64,000 bases of DNA from RGIG5612 sp017511185. Its GTDB lineage: Bacteria; Bacillota; Clostridia; Lachnospirales; Lachnospiraceae. The number at the start of each line of letters is the position of its first letter. Positions within the stretch are counted from its first letter, which is position 1. The position numbers and the translations under genes are program-made. The stretch lies in contig JAFWLF010000069.1 in the NCBI GenBank assembly GCA_017511185.1, positions 62,001 to 126,000 on the forward strand, read 5' to 3'. Below are positions 25,345-33,723 of this stretch, piece after piece. Under the pieces are notes generated by a model. That model did no database searches. It was not told the origin of the DNA and saw nothing but the letters and a program-made list of their open reading frames with translations.

Positions 25345-26400
25345 CTACATATCTTCGATACGCGGTGCCAGTGCTTCACGCACGCCATCGCCTACGAAGT
25401 TAAATGCCAGCATCAGGAGCGCCAGAACAATGATCGGCGGCAGGATCTGATACGGCAGTGTTGTTATGTTCGTAAATCCATCCGAGATCAAAGAACCGAT
25501 AGAACACTGCGGAAGAACGATACCGACACCGACGAAGCTCAAAAATGCTTCAGTAAAGATAGCTGTCGGGATCGAGAACATGATCTGTGTAATGATCGGT
25601 CCAATGGTGTTCGGCAGGACATCCCGGAAAATAATCGTAAAGTTGTTTGCACCAAGTGTCCGGCTCGCCATGATATACTCCTGCTCTTTGATCTTGAGCA
25701 TTTCAGCACGGGCAATCTTACTCATGCCGATCCACTCTGTCAGAAGCAGAGCTACGATAACCAGCCAGATACCTTTTGGCATGAACGTTGCCAGCACGCC
25801 GACGATGACTAATCGCGGCACACTGTTGGCAATTTCAACAAAACGCTGCATGCCTATATCCGTAAAACCTCCAAAGAAGCCGGATATCAATCCGTAACTC
25901 ATACCGATGATCATATCGATAATGATCGTTACAAAGGCAATGATCAGGGAGACACGGGCTCCATACCACACACGGGTCCAGAGGTCTCGCCCCATGGTAT
26001 CTGTTCCAAAGAGGAAGGTGGCATCGCCGAATTCATCATCATATTCTTCCCCTGTGAAAAGCTTATGCAGACCAGGAACTCTTGGCGGAAGACTTCTTGC
26101 CAGAACCTTTTTCCCTGACGCACTTTCAACTTTAATAACTTCTGCGTAGCCATGGCCGCTGGTATGCGGACCAATGATGGCCAGGATGATGATCAGAACA
26201 ATGATCACCAGACCAATGACCGCGCGGGCATTTTTAAAGAAACGGGTAATAACACCTTTCCAGAAACCCTGGGAAGCGTAGTTCTTATCGGTTTGGATAT
26301 CCTGATCCACATCAAGGACGAAATCCTCATCAACAGGAACATAAGCCTCTGCTGCTTCTGCAGCCATCTGTAGAGATGATTTTTTCAATTTTTTGCTCAT
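25345..26400 (-). CDS. Oligopeptide ABC permease OppC 2
   Basis: 351 residues from the ATG at 26400, seven bases after GGAGG (an ATG six bases earlier is too close). It has the standard OppC layout: cytoplasmic start, TM1, outer loop leading to LFGTDTMGRDLWTRVWYGAR, five more membrane segments and the EAA loop (ASRTLGANNFTIIFRDVLP). The outer loop is of near-normal size, unlike OppC 1. Confidence 0.93.
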   Translation of the reverse strand: MSKKLKKSSLQMAAEAAEAYVPVDEDFVLDVDQDIQTDKNYASQGFWKGVITRFFKNARAVIGLVIIVLIIILAIIGPHTSGHGYAEVIKVESASGKKVLARSLPPRVPGLHKLFTGEEYDDEFGDATFLFGTDTMGRDLWTRVWYGARVSLIIAFVTIIIDMIIGMSYGLISGFFGGFTDIGMQRFVEIANSVPRLVIVGVLATFMPKGIWLVIVALLLTEWIGMSKIARAEMLKIKEQEYIMASRTLGANNFTIIFRDVLPNTIGPIITQIMFSIPTAIFTEAFLSFVGVGIVLPQCSIGSLISDGFTNITTLPYQILPPIIVLALLMLAFNFVGDGVREALAPRIEDM

Positions 26401-26402
26401 TG

Positions 26403-27350
26403 TCATCCCTCCTTATTTCCTGCAACACGGATCCTAGGATCCAGAAGACCATATGCGATATCCAGTACCAGCATAATGCCGATATACAGCGTGGAATACA
26501 AAATACCGAGTGCCAGCACGTAGTTATAGTCGACACCTTCACCAGTGATGGAATCGACCATCAATTTACCAATACCATTGATACCGTAAATTTTTTCCAC
26601 AACCAGCGCACCGGTCAGAAGATCCACGATCAAAGGTGCAATAACCGTGACGATCGGGATCAGTGCATTCCGCAGAATATGCTTTGTAACCAGTTTTGTG
26701 CCATACATACCTTTGGAGGAAGCTAAAAGGACGTAATCACTGTCCATGACCTCCACCATCTCATTCCGTGTAAACCTTGCCACGGTACTCATGGAGAACA
26801 GTGACAGCGACAGCGCGGGCATGATGGCAGAATGCAAGAAGCGCGCTGAGTCAAAATAAAACGGAAAGACGGGTATTTTATAGGAAAAGAAGTACTGCAG
26901 GAATATCATAAACACATAGGAAGGCACGCAGACTCCTACGATCGATAATACCGTACAGAAAACATCCCAGAATTTACCTCTGTTCAAAGCTGCCGCAATT
27001 CCCAGGATCAGTCCGACGATCACGCCAAAGCAAATGGAGATCCCGCCGATCCTGAAAGAGTTGGACATTGCTACAGGAAGAACGGAAGAGATCGGTGCAC
27101 CGTTATAAAGCGCAGATCCGTTGCCAAAACTTCCTGATGCGATCAGATTTTTGATGTAATTCCAGAACTGGACCAGCATAGGATTATCAAGGCCCATTTC
27201 TGCTCTCTTCTTGGCGATGGCTGCCGCGCTCATACGCTCTGCAGGGAAAGGATTCCCAGGCATGATACGGACGAGCAGAAACAGCAGGAACGTTATGATC
27301 AATAACGTGATCAACGCCATTATTACTCTCTTAATTATATACTTAGCCAT
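26403..27350 (-). CDS. Oligopeptide ABC permease OppB 2
   Basis: 315 residues with OppB features: TM1, MPGNPFPAERMS outer-loop motif, MGLDNPMLVQFWNYIKNL, and the cytoplasmic EAA loop (LLASSKGMYGTKLVTKHILR). It follows oppA 2 across 155 bases that contain a stem-loop, and precedes oppC 2 by two bases. The hairpin may let the binding protein be made in excess over the membrane parts. Confidence 0.93.
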   Translation of the reverse strand: MAKYIIKRVIMALITLLIITFLLFLLVRIMPGNPFPAERMSAAAIAKKRAEMGLDNPMLVQFWNYIKNLIASGSFGNGSALYNGAPISSVLPVAMSNSFRIGGISICFGVIVGLILGIAAALNRGKFWDVFCTVLSIVGVCVPSYVFMIFLQYFFSYKIPVFPFYFDSARFLHSAIMPALSLSLFSMSTVARFTRNEMVEVMDSDYVLLASSKGMYGTKLVTKHILRNALIPIVTVIAPLIVDLLTGALVVEKIYGINGIGKLMVDSITGEGVDYNYVLALGILYSTLYIGIMLVLDIAYGLLDPRIRVAGNKEG

Positions 27351-27427
27351 AATGTTTTACTCTTCTGCCCCAACTGACTGTCCCCGATGAGGCAGACCCT
27401 TTTTTAAAACTCCACAGATGCAAGGAC

Positions 27428-27457
27428 ATCAGAGCAGCCCATGCGGGCCGCTCTGAT
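27428..27457 (-). other. Stem-loop between oppA 2 and oppB 2
   Basis: ATCAGAGC and GCTCTGAT pair, with inner GGCCCG/GGGCTG-type pairing around CATGC. There is no immediate T run, so it looks like a processing or mRNA-stability hairpin, not a full terminator. Confidence 0.55.
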
Positions 27458-27505
27458 CATCCAATTACAAATAATGAACTTTTGTGTTACTAAAGAATTT
27501 TAATT

Positions 27506-29212
27506 TTAGTATCCTAAAGCTGCTTTAGCATCCTCAAAGTGAGCCTGTGCGCTTTCCAGATTGAAATCACAGTACTCTTTGAATCTGCTCTGATCTGCAG
27601 AGAAGTCTTCTCCTGTTGTTGCGCTTGCTGCGAACTGCGGCGGAACGCAGGTGTATGTCGGAAGAGATCCATCCATGACATAGTTGTCAACGAGGAATTC
27701 TCTGTCGATTGCATTTGCGAATGCCAGTCTCAGATCTGCGTTAGCAAAGTCGCCGTTAGAATCTTTGTTCTTTGTCTGGCTGAATGTGACATACCACATA
27801 TAACCAGCACCAGTTACGTTCAGGTTCTTGGAAAGAGTTGCATCTTTCTCAACTGCGCCGACCTGGTCACCGGAGATAACGGAGATATCCAGTGTGCCGT
27901 TCTTAAATGCGGTCAGAGCATTGTCAGAACCATCAACAACCTGGTAGTTAATGCCGTTCAGAGTAACGCTTGCAGCATCATAGTAGTTAGGGTTCTTAAC
28001 GACCTTCGGGGAAGCAGTTCCCGGTGTGTACTCAGAAAGAACGAAAGCACCATTGGAGAGGAATGTCTCCGGGCTTGTTCCATAGTTATCTGCTCCGACC
28101 TGCTCATAGAATGCCTGATTGATCGGGTAGAATGTCGGGAAGTACATCAGAGATGGGAAGAAGGAAACAGGAGCTTCCAGCTGAACTTCCAGTGTGTAGT
28201 CGTCGAGAGCTTTTACGCCTAAGGTTTCCGGATCTGCGCCTTCGTAAAGGATAGCATCTGCATTCTTAACACATGCAACTGTGTTGTCAAACATATAGTT
28301 GTACTCAACATTTGCAGTCATAGATAACTTCCATGCAAACTCGAAGTCTTTTGCAGTAACCGGGGTTCCGTTGTTCCATACAGCGTCTTTACGCAGATGG
28401 AAAGTATAGGTCATCTGATCTTCAGAGATATCCCAGCTCTCTGCGATAGCCGGCTGTGCAGCACCTTCTGCGTCCATCTGGGTCAGACCATCGATGCAGT
28501 CTGCGATAACTTCGAAGGAGTCACCGTCTGTTGCAAGGTTGGTATCCAGAGACATAACATTGGTGGAGAACATAACGTTCATTGTGCCGGATGGGCAGGT
28601 AGCTCTCTTATAAACTCTGTTCAGAGCGACCGGATGGAATTCTACACCCTGTACACCGTCAGCGATCAGGTTTGCATTTGCTTTGGTGTAAAGAGGAGTG
28701 ATAACCGCATCTTTCATAACCATTTCTTCTGCATCATACAGTGCAGCCCAGCGAGCATCATAATCGCCAGCCAGTTCTCCGGAAGAAGCACTCTTGATGA
28801 TTGCATCATATTCCGGATTGCTCCAGAAGCCATAGTTGTTTGGTGCGTCCGTAACCCACATTCCAAGGTAGGTCATAGGGTCTGCATAGTCCGGGCCCCA
28901 GCGGGTAAGAGCGATGGTATAGTTATCGTTCTGCATTTTTTCCAGACGTTCGGATTTCGTCATCGGCTGAAGATTGATCGTAACATCCGGGAATGCTTCT
29001 TCCCACTGATCTTTCAGGGACTGTGCTACCAGCGCAACCTCATCACCTTCGTTGTTACCATAGATTAAGGTGTAGGTCATGCCTTTTGCTGCTCCGCCGT
29101 CTGCTGCGCCGGAACCCTGTGGTGTGTCGCCGCCTTTATTTCCGCATGCGCACAGTGCTGCGACCATGGCAAGGGCAAGAACAGCAACGACAATTGCTTT
29201 CATTCTTTTCAT
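27506..29212 (-). CDS. Oligopeptide ABC transporter lipoprotein, circularly permuted at a different point (OppA 2)
   Basis: 568 residues from the ATG at 29212 (GGAGG seven bases upstream); cysteine 23 is the lipid site, followed by a Gly-rich linker. Residues 45-203 look like the normal C-terminal part of SBP_bac_5: YTLIYGNNEGDEVALVAQSL, QNDNYTIALTRWGPDYADPM, FWSNPEYDAIIK, ITPLYTKANANL, EFHPVALNRVYKRA. The usual mature N-terminus (MFSTNVMSLDTNLATDGDSF) begins only at about residue 214, and the chain ends at AQAHFEDAKAALGY, just before the point where ordinary OppA continues with the YTLIY-type strand. It heads the second opp operon. The cut point is about 80 residues away from that of OppA 1. 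Confidence 0.9.
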   Translation of the reverse strand: MKRMKAIVVAVLALAMVAALCACGNKGGDTPQGSGAADGGAAKGMTYTLIYGNNEGDEVALVAQSLKDQWEEAFPDVTINLQPMTKSERLEKMQNDNYTIALTRWGPDYADPMTYLGMWVTDAPNNYGFWSNPEYDAIIKSASSGELAGDYDARWAALYDAEEMVMKDAVITPLYTKANANLIADGVQGVEFHPVALNRVYKRATCPSGTMNVMFSTNVMSLDTNLATDGDSFEVIADCIDGLTQMDAEGAAQPAIAESWDISEDQMTYTFHLRKDAVWNNGTPVTAKDFEFAWKLSMTANVEYNYMFDNTVACVKNADAILYEGADPETLGVKALDDYTLEVQLEAPVSFFPSLMYFPTFYPINQAFYEQVGADNYGTSPETFLSNGAFVLSEYTPGTASPKVVKNPNYYDAASVTLNGINYQVVDGSDNALTAFKNGTLDISVISGDQVGAVEKDATLSKNLNVTGAGYMWYVTFSQTKNKDSNGDFANADLRLAFANAIDREFLVDNYVMDGSLPTYTCVPPQFAASATTGEDFSADQSRFKEYCDFNLESAQAHFEDAKAALGY

Positions 29213-29236
29213 GATTTTCCCTCCTAAATGAATTGC

Positions 29237-29270
29237 TGTCACACTATCACTTTATTACGTTAGTGTGACA
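29237..29270. promoter_or_regulatory. Ten-base inverted repeat upstream of oppA 2, candidate operator
   Basis: TGTCACACTA and TAGTGTGACA are perfect 10-base arms separated by 14 bases, 24 bases before the oppA 2 start. A weak minus-strand promoter (TTGTCA, 17 bases, GATAGT) coincides with it, so a dimeric repressor site or a leader hairpin is possible. Confidence 0.6.
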
Positions 29271-29276
29271 ACTCAT

Positions 29277-29314
29277 AAAAAAAGCGTGCATTCATTTTAT
29301 AATCAAATGCACGC
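29277..29314 (-). terminator. Terminator of the SAM-riboswitch operon
   Basis: Minus-strand GCGTGCATT pairs with AATGCACGC around a 13-base loop, then seven T. It lies after the PAP2 gene and before oppA 2. Confidence 0.9.
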
Positions 29315-29350
29315 CTTGTCAACGAAAGAAACAGCCCGTCTTATTCCGGT

Positions 29351-30721
29351 TTATGCTGCATCGTCATCCTCTTCCCATTCTTCTTCCGGCTCCGGGGCAG
29401 GTTCCTGGGCAGGTTCCGTATTCAGATTCAAATGATAGATATCATCGGTACCTGTTGCGACATAATACTTACCCTGAAAATTGATCTGTCCCGGTGTTTC
29501 AAACCCAAAGGTATACGCAGTTTCATCTTCCATATAAAATGTGATGGAAAGACTGCTGTCTGAAACCATCAGGCCTGATGTATCCTCTTCCGTGATCTGA
29601 ACTTTGGAAAGTGCATCAAAAGCCTGCTGGATGATCTGCGGATCCGTGATCATCTCATCAGCCTGCCCTGCACGGTAATAACGCATTTTGACCGGCTTAG
29701 CTGCGGCAAAGTTCTCCTGAAAAGCCGTAATGGCCGGATCATGATAAAACGCAAACAAGCCTGCATTTAATACCGGTTTATTATCTTCTGGTTCTTCTTT
29801 CGATGAACTTGTAATGACGCCGGTTTCAGCAAATTCACGGGAAAGTTCTTTCCAGTGGATCTTGCAGTACGCTTTTCCATCAATCGCCGGATATTTTTTG
29901 CTGTCTACCTGTGCTTCATTCTGACAGTCATAATCCCCACTGTAAGCACAGCGGATCGTATCCGGACCGCCGTCTCCGATTGAGGTCACATAGGAAACGC
30001 CAAATATCAGGAGCCAGACAATAAATAGTGTCAGTTCTGCTGCTTTTCTGGAGTATCCCTTCTTAAAGAGCTTTGCAAGATCAACTTTTTTATCGATCGG
30101 ACGGCGTTTCAGTGCCTTACAGATCGCACGGCTGATCAGGAAGCCCATAATACCTGCAAAAGTTCCCACGATAAAACCTGCTAAAACGTCTGTAACATAA
30201 TGAACCATCAGGTAAACACGGGACGCTGCCGTCAGCAAAGCGATCACCGGGAAGATCCAGGCGATCTTCTTTTTCTTCGTCGTGGCATACATCAAACACA
30301 GGACAGTAGCAATTTCAAATGCACCAGTGGTATGACCGGACGGGAAACAGTAATCTGATTCACAAAGACTTCCTGCACCAAGATACCACCGCCAGTATTC
30401 CGGAATGTTCTGCAGCGTATTATAAGGACGCACACGCAAAAACATCGGTTTCACAACAATATTCGTGATCAGTGTTCCGATTATAATAGCAAATACCAGT
30501 GCAAGACCCACTTTTCTTGTCCTGCGGAAGAAACATAAGACCAACGCTAATACGCCAATCATAGCAACATACTTTGTGCTGCCCATGGCGGTAAAGATCT
30601 TTGCAATAGCAGTCAGGAAACCACACTGTATATTTCCGAAAAAGGAAAACACAGCCATGTCAAAGCCTGCAAATATTTTATCCAGTAACTCTCCAATAGT
30701 GCCTGCCAGTAATAAATTCAT
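29351..30721 (-). CDS. PAP2-family membrane phosphatase with an extra outer C-terminal domain
   Basis: 456 residues. The first ~220 form a six-helix PAP2 unit with the three active-site motifs KPMFLRVRP, FPSGHT and SRVYLMVHYVTDVLAG. Such enzymes remove phosphate from lipid phosphates such as undecaprenyl diphosphate or phosphatidic acid on the outer face. A further membrane segment (about 230-250) leads into a ~200-residue polar domain, strand-rich, ending in Glu/Pro/Asp-rich sequence. It contains CAYSGDYDCQ and a CKIHW near its start, perhaps a disulphide. I do not recognise this domain. It is last in the metK operon, 30 bases after butyrate kinase. Confidence 0.88.
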   Translation of the reverse strand: MNLLLAGTIGELLDKIFAGFDMAVFSFFGNIQCGFLTAIAKIFTAMGSTKYVAMIGVLALVLCFFRRTRKVGLALVFAIIIGTLITNIVVKPMFLRVRPYNTLQNIPEYWRWYLGAGSLCESDYCFPSGHTTGAFEIATVLCLMYATTKKKKIAWIFPVIALLTAASRVYLMVHYVTDVLAGFIVGTFAGIMGFLISRAICKALKRRPIDKKVDLAKLFKKGYSRKAAELTLFIVWLLIFGVSYVTSIGDGGPDTIRCAYSGDYDCQNEAQVDSKKYPAIDGKAYCKIHWKELSREFAETGVITSSSKEEPEDNKPVLNAGLFAFYHDPAITAFQENFAAAKPVKMRYYRAGQADEMITDPQIIQQAFDALSKVQITEEDTSGLMVSDSSLSITFYMEDETAYTFGFETPGQINFQGKYYVATGTDDIYHLNLNTEPAQEPAPEPEEEWEEDDDAA

Positions 30722-30751
30722 CTTTCTCTCCTATTTATTCCGTATGCATTG

Positions 30752-31864
30752 TTAGTTTTCCGGTTCGAAATCAAATTTCTCCCAGACCGGCTTGCCGGTG
30801 TATTCTAATAATGCTTCTTTGCCTTCCAGCGCACGGATCGCACCGCTTGCTAAAGCTTCCATCTCAAAATCACCTGCAAAGATGATAAACGGAGCAACCC
30901 AGCCGGCATACTTCTTCACGTTTGCGATAAAGCCTTCATCATTGGAAACGCCGCCGGTCATGACAATTGCATCTACTTTTCCTTCTAATACGCAAGCATA
31001 GCTTCCAATGTATTTTGCCAGATTGTATGCAAAAGCACGATAGATCAGTTCTGCCCATTCGTCACCGTTTTTGATCCGGTCTTTGATCTCCAGCATATTA
31101 TCTGTGCCAAGAAGACCTAAGAGACCGCCTTTCTTGGAAACGATCGCTTTCATGTCATCCAGAGAATACTCTCCGGAATAGCACATCTTAATGACCGGAA
31201 GCAGCGGCACATAACCGGAACGGTTCGGCGCCATCGGGCCGTCGCCGTTTAAGACATCATTGCCATCTACGATCTTTCCGCATTTATGAGCTGCAATGGA
31301 AAGGCCGCCGCCCACATGGCAGACGATTAAATTGCACTCTTCATATTCTTTACCAAGAGAAGCCGCTGCGCGGAATGCAACTTCTTTCTGATTCAATACA
31401 TGAATATGGGATTCTCTGTGGATGCCCTTGATGCCTGAAATACGGGAGACATCTTCAAACTCATCAGCATCTGGCGGGTTGACCAGAAAGGCCGGTTTGC
31501 CGGTTTCTTCTGCAAAAGCATGAATGATCTGGGATCCCAGGATTGCAGGATGTTCCATCAGCCTTCCGGAAGAACAGTCCTCCAGGATTTTATCATTGAC
31601 CGGGAAAATTCCCGTAGTTGTGCTCTCCAATCCACCGGAATATGCTGCAAAAGCGTCCATATCATGCAGGTCGATCTGATTAGCCTTCAATTCATTCATG
31701 ATTGTTTCCACACGGTATGGAAGCTGCTCGGAAACACGCTTAAATGTTTTTAACACCTCTGTATCATGCTGTACATTAGCTTTAAAGATCCGCTCTTCTC
31801 CATCAAATACAGCAAGCTTTGTAGATGTGGATCCCGGACTTAAAGTAAAAATCTTATATCCCAT
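30752..31864 (-). CDS. buk: Butyrate kinase
   Basis: 370 residues, close to the usual ~356. It shows the acetokinase-family phosphate loops: FTLSPGSTSTKLAVFDG at the N-terminus, LIVCHVGGGLSIAAH and DAIVMTGGVSNDE. The enzyme makes ATP and butyrate from butyryl phosphate (or branched-chain acyl phosphates) in the cytoplasm. Its usual partner phosphotransbutyrylase is not in this window. It sits 73 bases after the phosphosugar mutase in the long SAM-riboswitch unit; the gap has no obvious terminator. Confidence 0.93.
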   Translation of the reverse strand: MGYKIFTLSPGSTSTKLAVFDGEERIFKANVQHDTEVLKTFKRVSEQLPYRVETIMNELKANQIDLHDMDAFAAYSGGLESTTTGIFPVNDKILEDCSSGRLMEHPAILGSQIIHAFAEETGKPAFLVNPPDADEFEDVSRISGIKGIHRESHIHVLNQKEVAFRAAASLGKEYEECNLIVCHVGGGLSIAAHKCGKIVDGNDVLNGDGPMAPNRSGYVPLLPVIKMCYSGEYSLDDMKAIVSKKGGLLGLLGTDNMLEIKDRIKNGDEWAELIYRAFAYNLAKYIGSYACVLEGKVDAIVMTGGVSNDEGFIANVKKYAGWVAPFIIFAGDFEMEALASGAIRALEGKEALLEYTGKPVWEKFDFEPEN

Positions 31865-31937
31865 AAAGTACTCCTTTCAAGTCTATCCTAGTTTTGTTTA
31901 TTCTATCAAAAAGACGATTCTCTGAAAAGCAAAAGCG

Positions 31938-33722
31938 TTATTCCACAAATGCTTTTTCCAGCTGGTCGATCTTTTCTTTTGCTTCTTGTTCAGTCGGTGC
32001 GCTGACCCCAATATAATACTTGATCTTTGGCTCTGTACCGGAAGGTCTTACACATACCCAGGCATCATCCAGTTCAAAATACAGCACATTGGATTTTGGC
32101 AGATTTGTCTCTTCCGGCTTCTCATAATCCAGGAAACGTTTCACCTGCATTCCTGCCAGTTCCTTTGGCGGATCATTGCGCATCTCTTTCATGGTATTAG
32201 CGATAGCAGAAAGTCCGTCAATGCCTTTTTTCGTAATGGAGATCGTCTTCTCTTCTGTGTATCCGTATTTCTGATACAGGTCCTGCAGAACATCCCAAAT
32301 GGTAAGATCTTCATATTTATAATAAGCACACATTTCGGCAAGAACGAGTGCACTTACGCAGGCATCTTTATCTCTCGCATGCGTGCCGACCAGATATCCG
32401 TAGCTTTCTTCATAGCCCAGAATAAACGTTCCCTCTTTGGTGATCTCGCTCTTAAACATTTCTGCGCCAATATTCTTAAAGCCAGTCAGAACTTCCTTTA
32501 CTTCCACTCCGGCCGCCTGTGCGATCCGGTCAAACAGCTTACTGGATACGATCGACCGGACGACATAACCGTCCTTCGGGATCTTGTTCTGTGCTTTTAA
32601 GCGTCCCAGTTCATATTCACAGATCAGACATCCGATCTGGTTGCCGTTCAGGGCATGATAGTTTCCTTCCTGATCCCTGACATGCAGACCAATGCGGTCG
32701 GAATCCGGATCGGTTGCGATAATAATATCCGCATTCTTCTCCTGCCCCAACGCATCAGCCAGCGTAAATGCCTCCGGCATCTCCGGATTCGGGAATGCAA
32801 CCGTCGGAAAATCGCCATCCGGTTTTTCCTGCTCTTTGACAATATAAAGATCCTGGAATCCAAAGCGGTGCAGGATCTCCGGAATGATCTTGATTCCTGC
32901 GCCATGAAGCGGTGTATATGCAATCTTCACGTCCTTTGCCATCTGCTTGGTAAGGGATGGTTCCCTCACGCAGGCTGCAATGCGGTCCAGATAAGCTTCA
33001 TCCACATCTCTGCCAATCGTGACATACAGGTCTTTTTCCAACGCTTCTTTTTTATCCATCAGTTTCGGATTGGAAAGGTTTTCCACTTTTTCTACTCTGG
33101 CCATGATATTTTCATCATGCGGTGGAGTAACTTGTGCCCCGTCTGCCCAGTAAACTTTATATCCATTGTATTCAGCAGGGTTATGGCTGGCGGTAATATT
33201 GATGCCTGCAATACAGCCCAGATACCGTACGGCAAAGGAAAGTTCCGGTGTCGGACGGAGATCATCAAAAACATATGCACGGATGCCATTCGCATTCAGC
33301 ACAGCTGCTGCGATATCTTCAAATTCTGCAGACATATGACGGGAATCTCCTGCAATGGCCACACACGGAAGGACCTCATCCTCCGATGAACAGCCGCTGC
33401 ATTTACTGCAGTCATGACCGGCTTCCTCGCAGGCCTCATCTTCCATCTGTGCATGATGCTGCCGGATCAATTCATAAAAATCATTGATATAATCAGCCAA
33501 TCCCTGTGTAGCCTTTGCCACAGTGTATTTATTCATCCGGTTCGTACCAGCTCCGATGATCCCACGCAGCCCGGCCGTACCAAATTCCAGTTCTCTATAG
33601 AAACGGTCTTCAATCTCTTTTTCGTTTCCTTCGATGCTTTTTAATTCTGCCTTTGTTTCGGCATCAATATTTGGATCATTTAACCATTGTTCATATTGTT
33701 CTTTATAGGTCTGTTCCGCCAT
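31938..33722 (-). CDS. pgcA: Phosphoglucomutase/phosphomannomutase with a cysteine-rich insert
   Basis: 594 residues. The active-site serine loop is NITASHNPAEYNGYKV, the metal loop is ATDPDSDRIGL, the sugar-specificity loop is GYEESYGYL and the phosphate-binding loop is RPSGTEPKIKYY, as in PgcA-type mutases that interconvert hexose 1- and 6-phosphates. Compared with relatives, about 35 residues are inserted after ATQGLADYIN, at residues 80-120, with cysteines 98, 105, 108, 111 and 120 (C-x6-C-x2-C-x2-C-x8-C). That spacing resembles an iron-sulphur or zinc site. The gene is one base from cca. Confidence 0.9.
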   Translation of the reverse strand: MAEQTYKEQYEQWLNDPNIDAETKAELKSIEGNEKEIEDRFYRELEFGTAGLRGIIGAGTNRMNKYTVAKATQGLADYINDFYELIRQHHAQMEDEACEEAGHDCSKCSGCSSEDEVLPCVAIAGDSRHMSAEFEDIAAAVLNANGIRAYVFDDLRPTPELSFAVRYLGCIAGINITASHNPAEYNGYKVYWADGAQVTPPHDENIMARVEKVENLSNPKLMDKKEALEKDLYVTIGRDVDEAYLDRIAACVREPSLTKQMAKDVKIAYTPLHGAGIKIIPEILHRFGFQDLYIVKEQEKPDGDFPTVAFPNPEMPEAFTLADALGQEKNADIIIATDPDSDRIGLHVRDQEGNYHALNGNQIGCLICEYELGRLKAQNKIPKDGYVVRSIVSSKLFDRIAQAAGVEVKEVLTGFKNIGAEMFKSEITKEGTFILGYEESYGYLVGTHARDKDACVSALVLAEMCAYYKYEDLTIWDVLQDLYQKYGYTEEKTISITKKGIDGLSAIANTMKEMRNDPPKELAGMQVKRFLDYEKPEETNLPKSNVLYFELDDAWVCVRPSGTEPKIKYYIGVSAPTEQEAKEKIDQLEKAFVE

Positions 33723-33723
33723 G

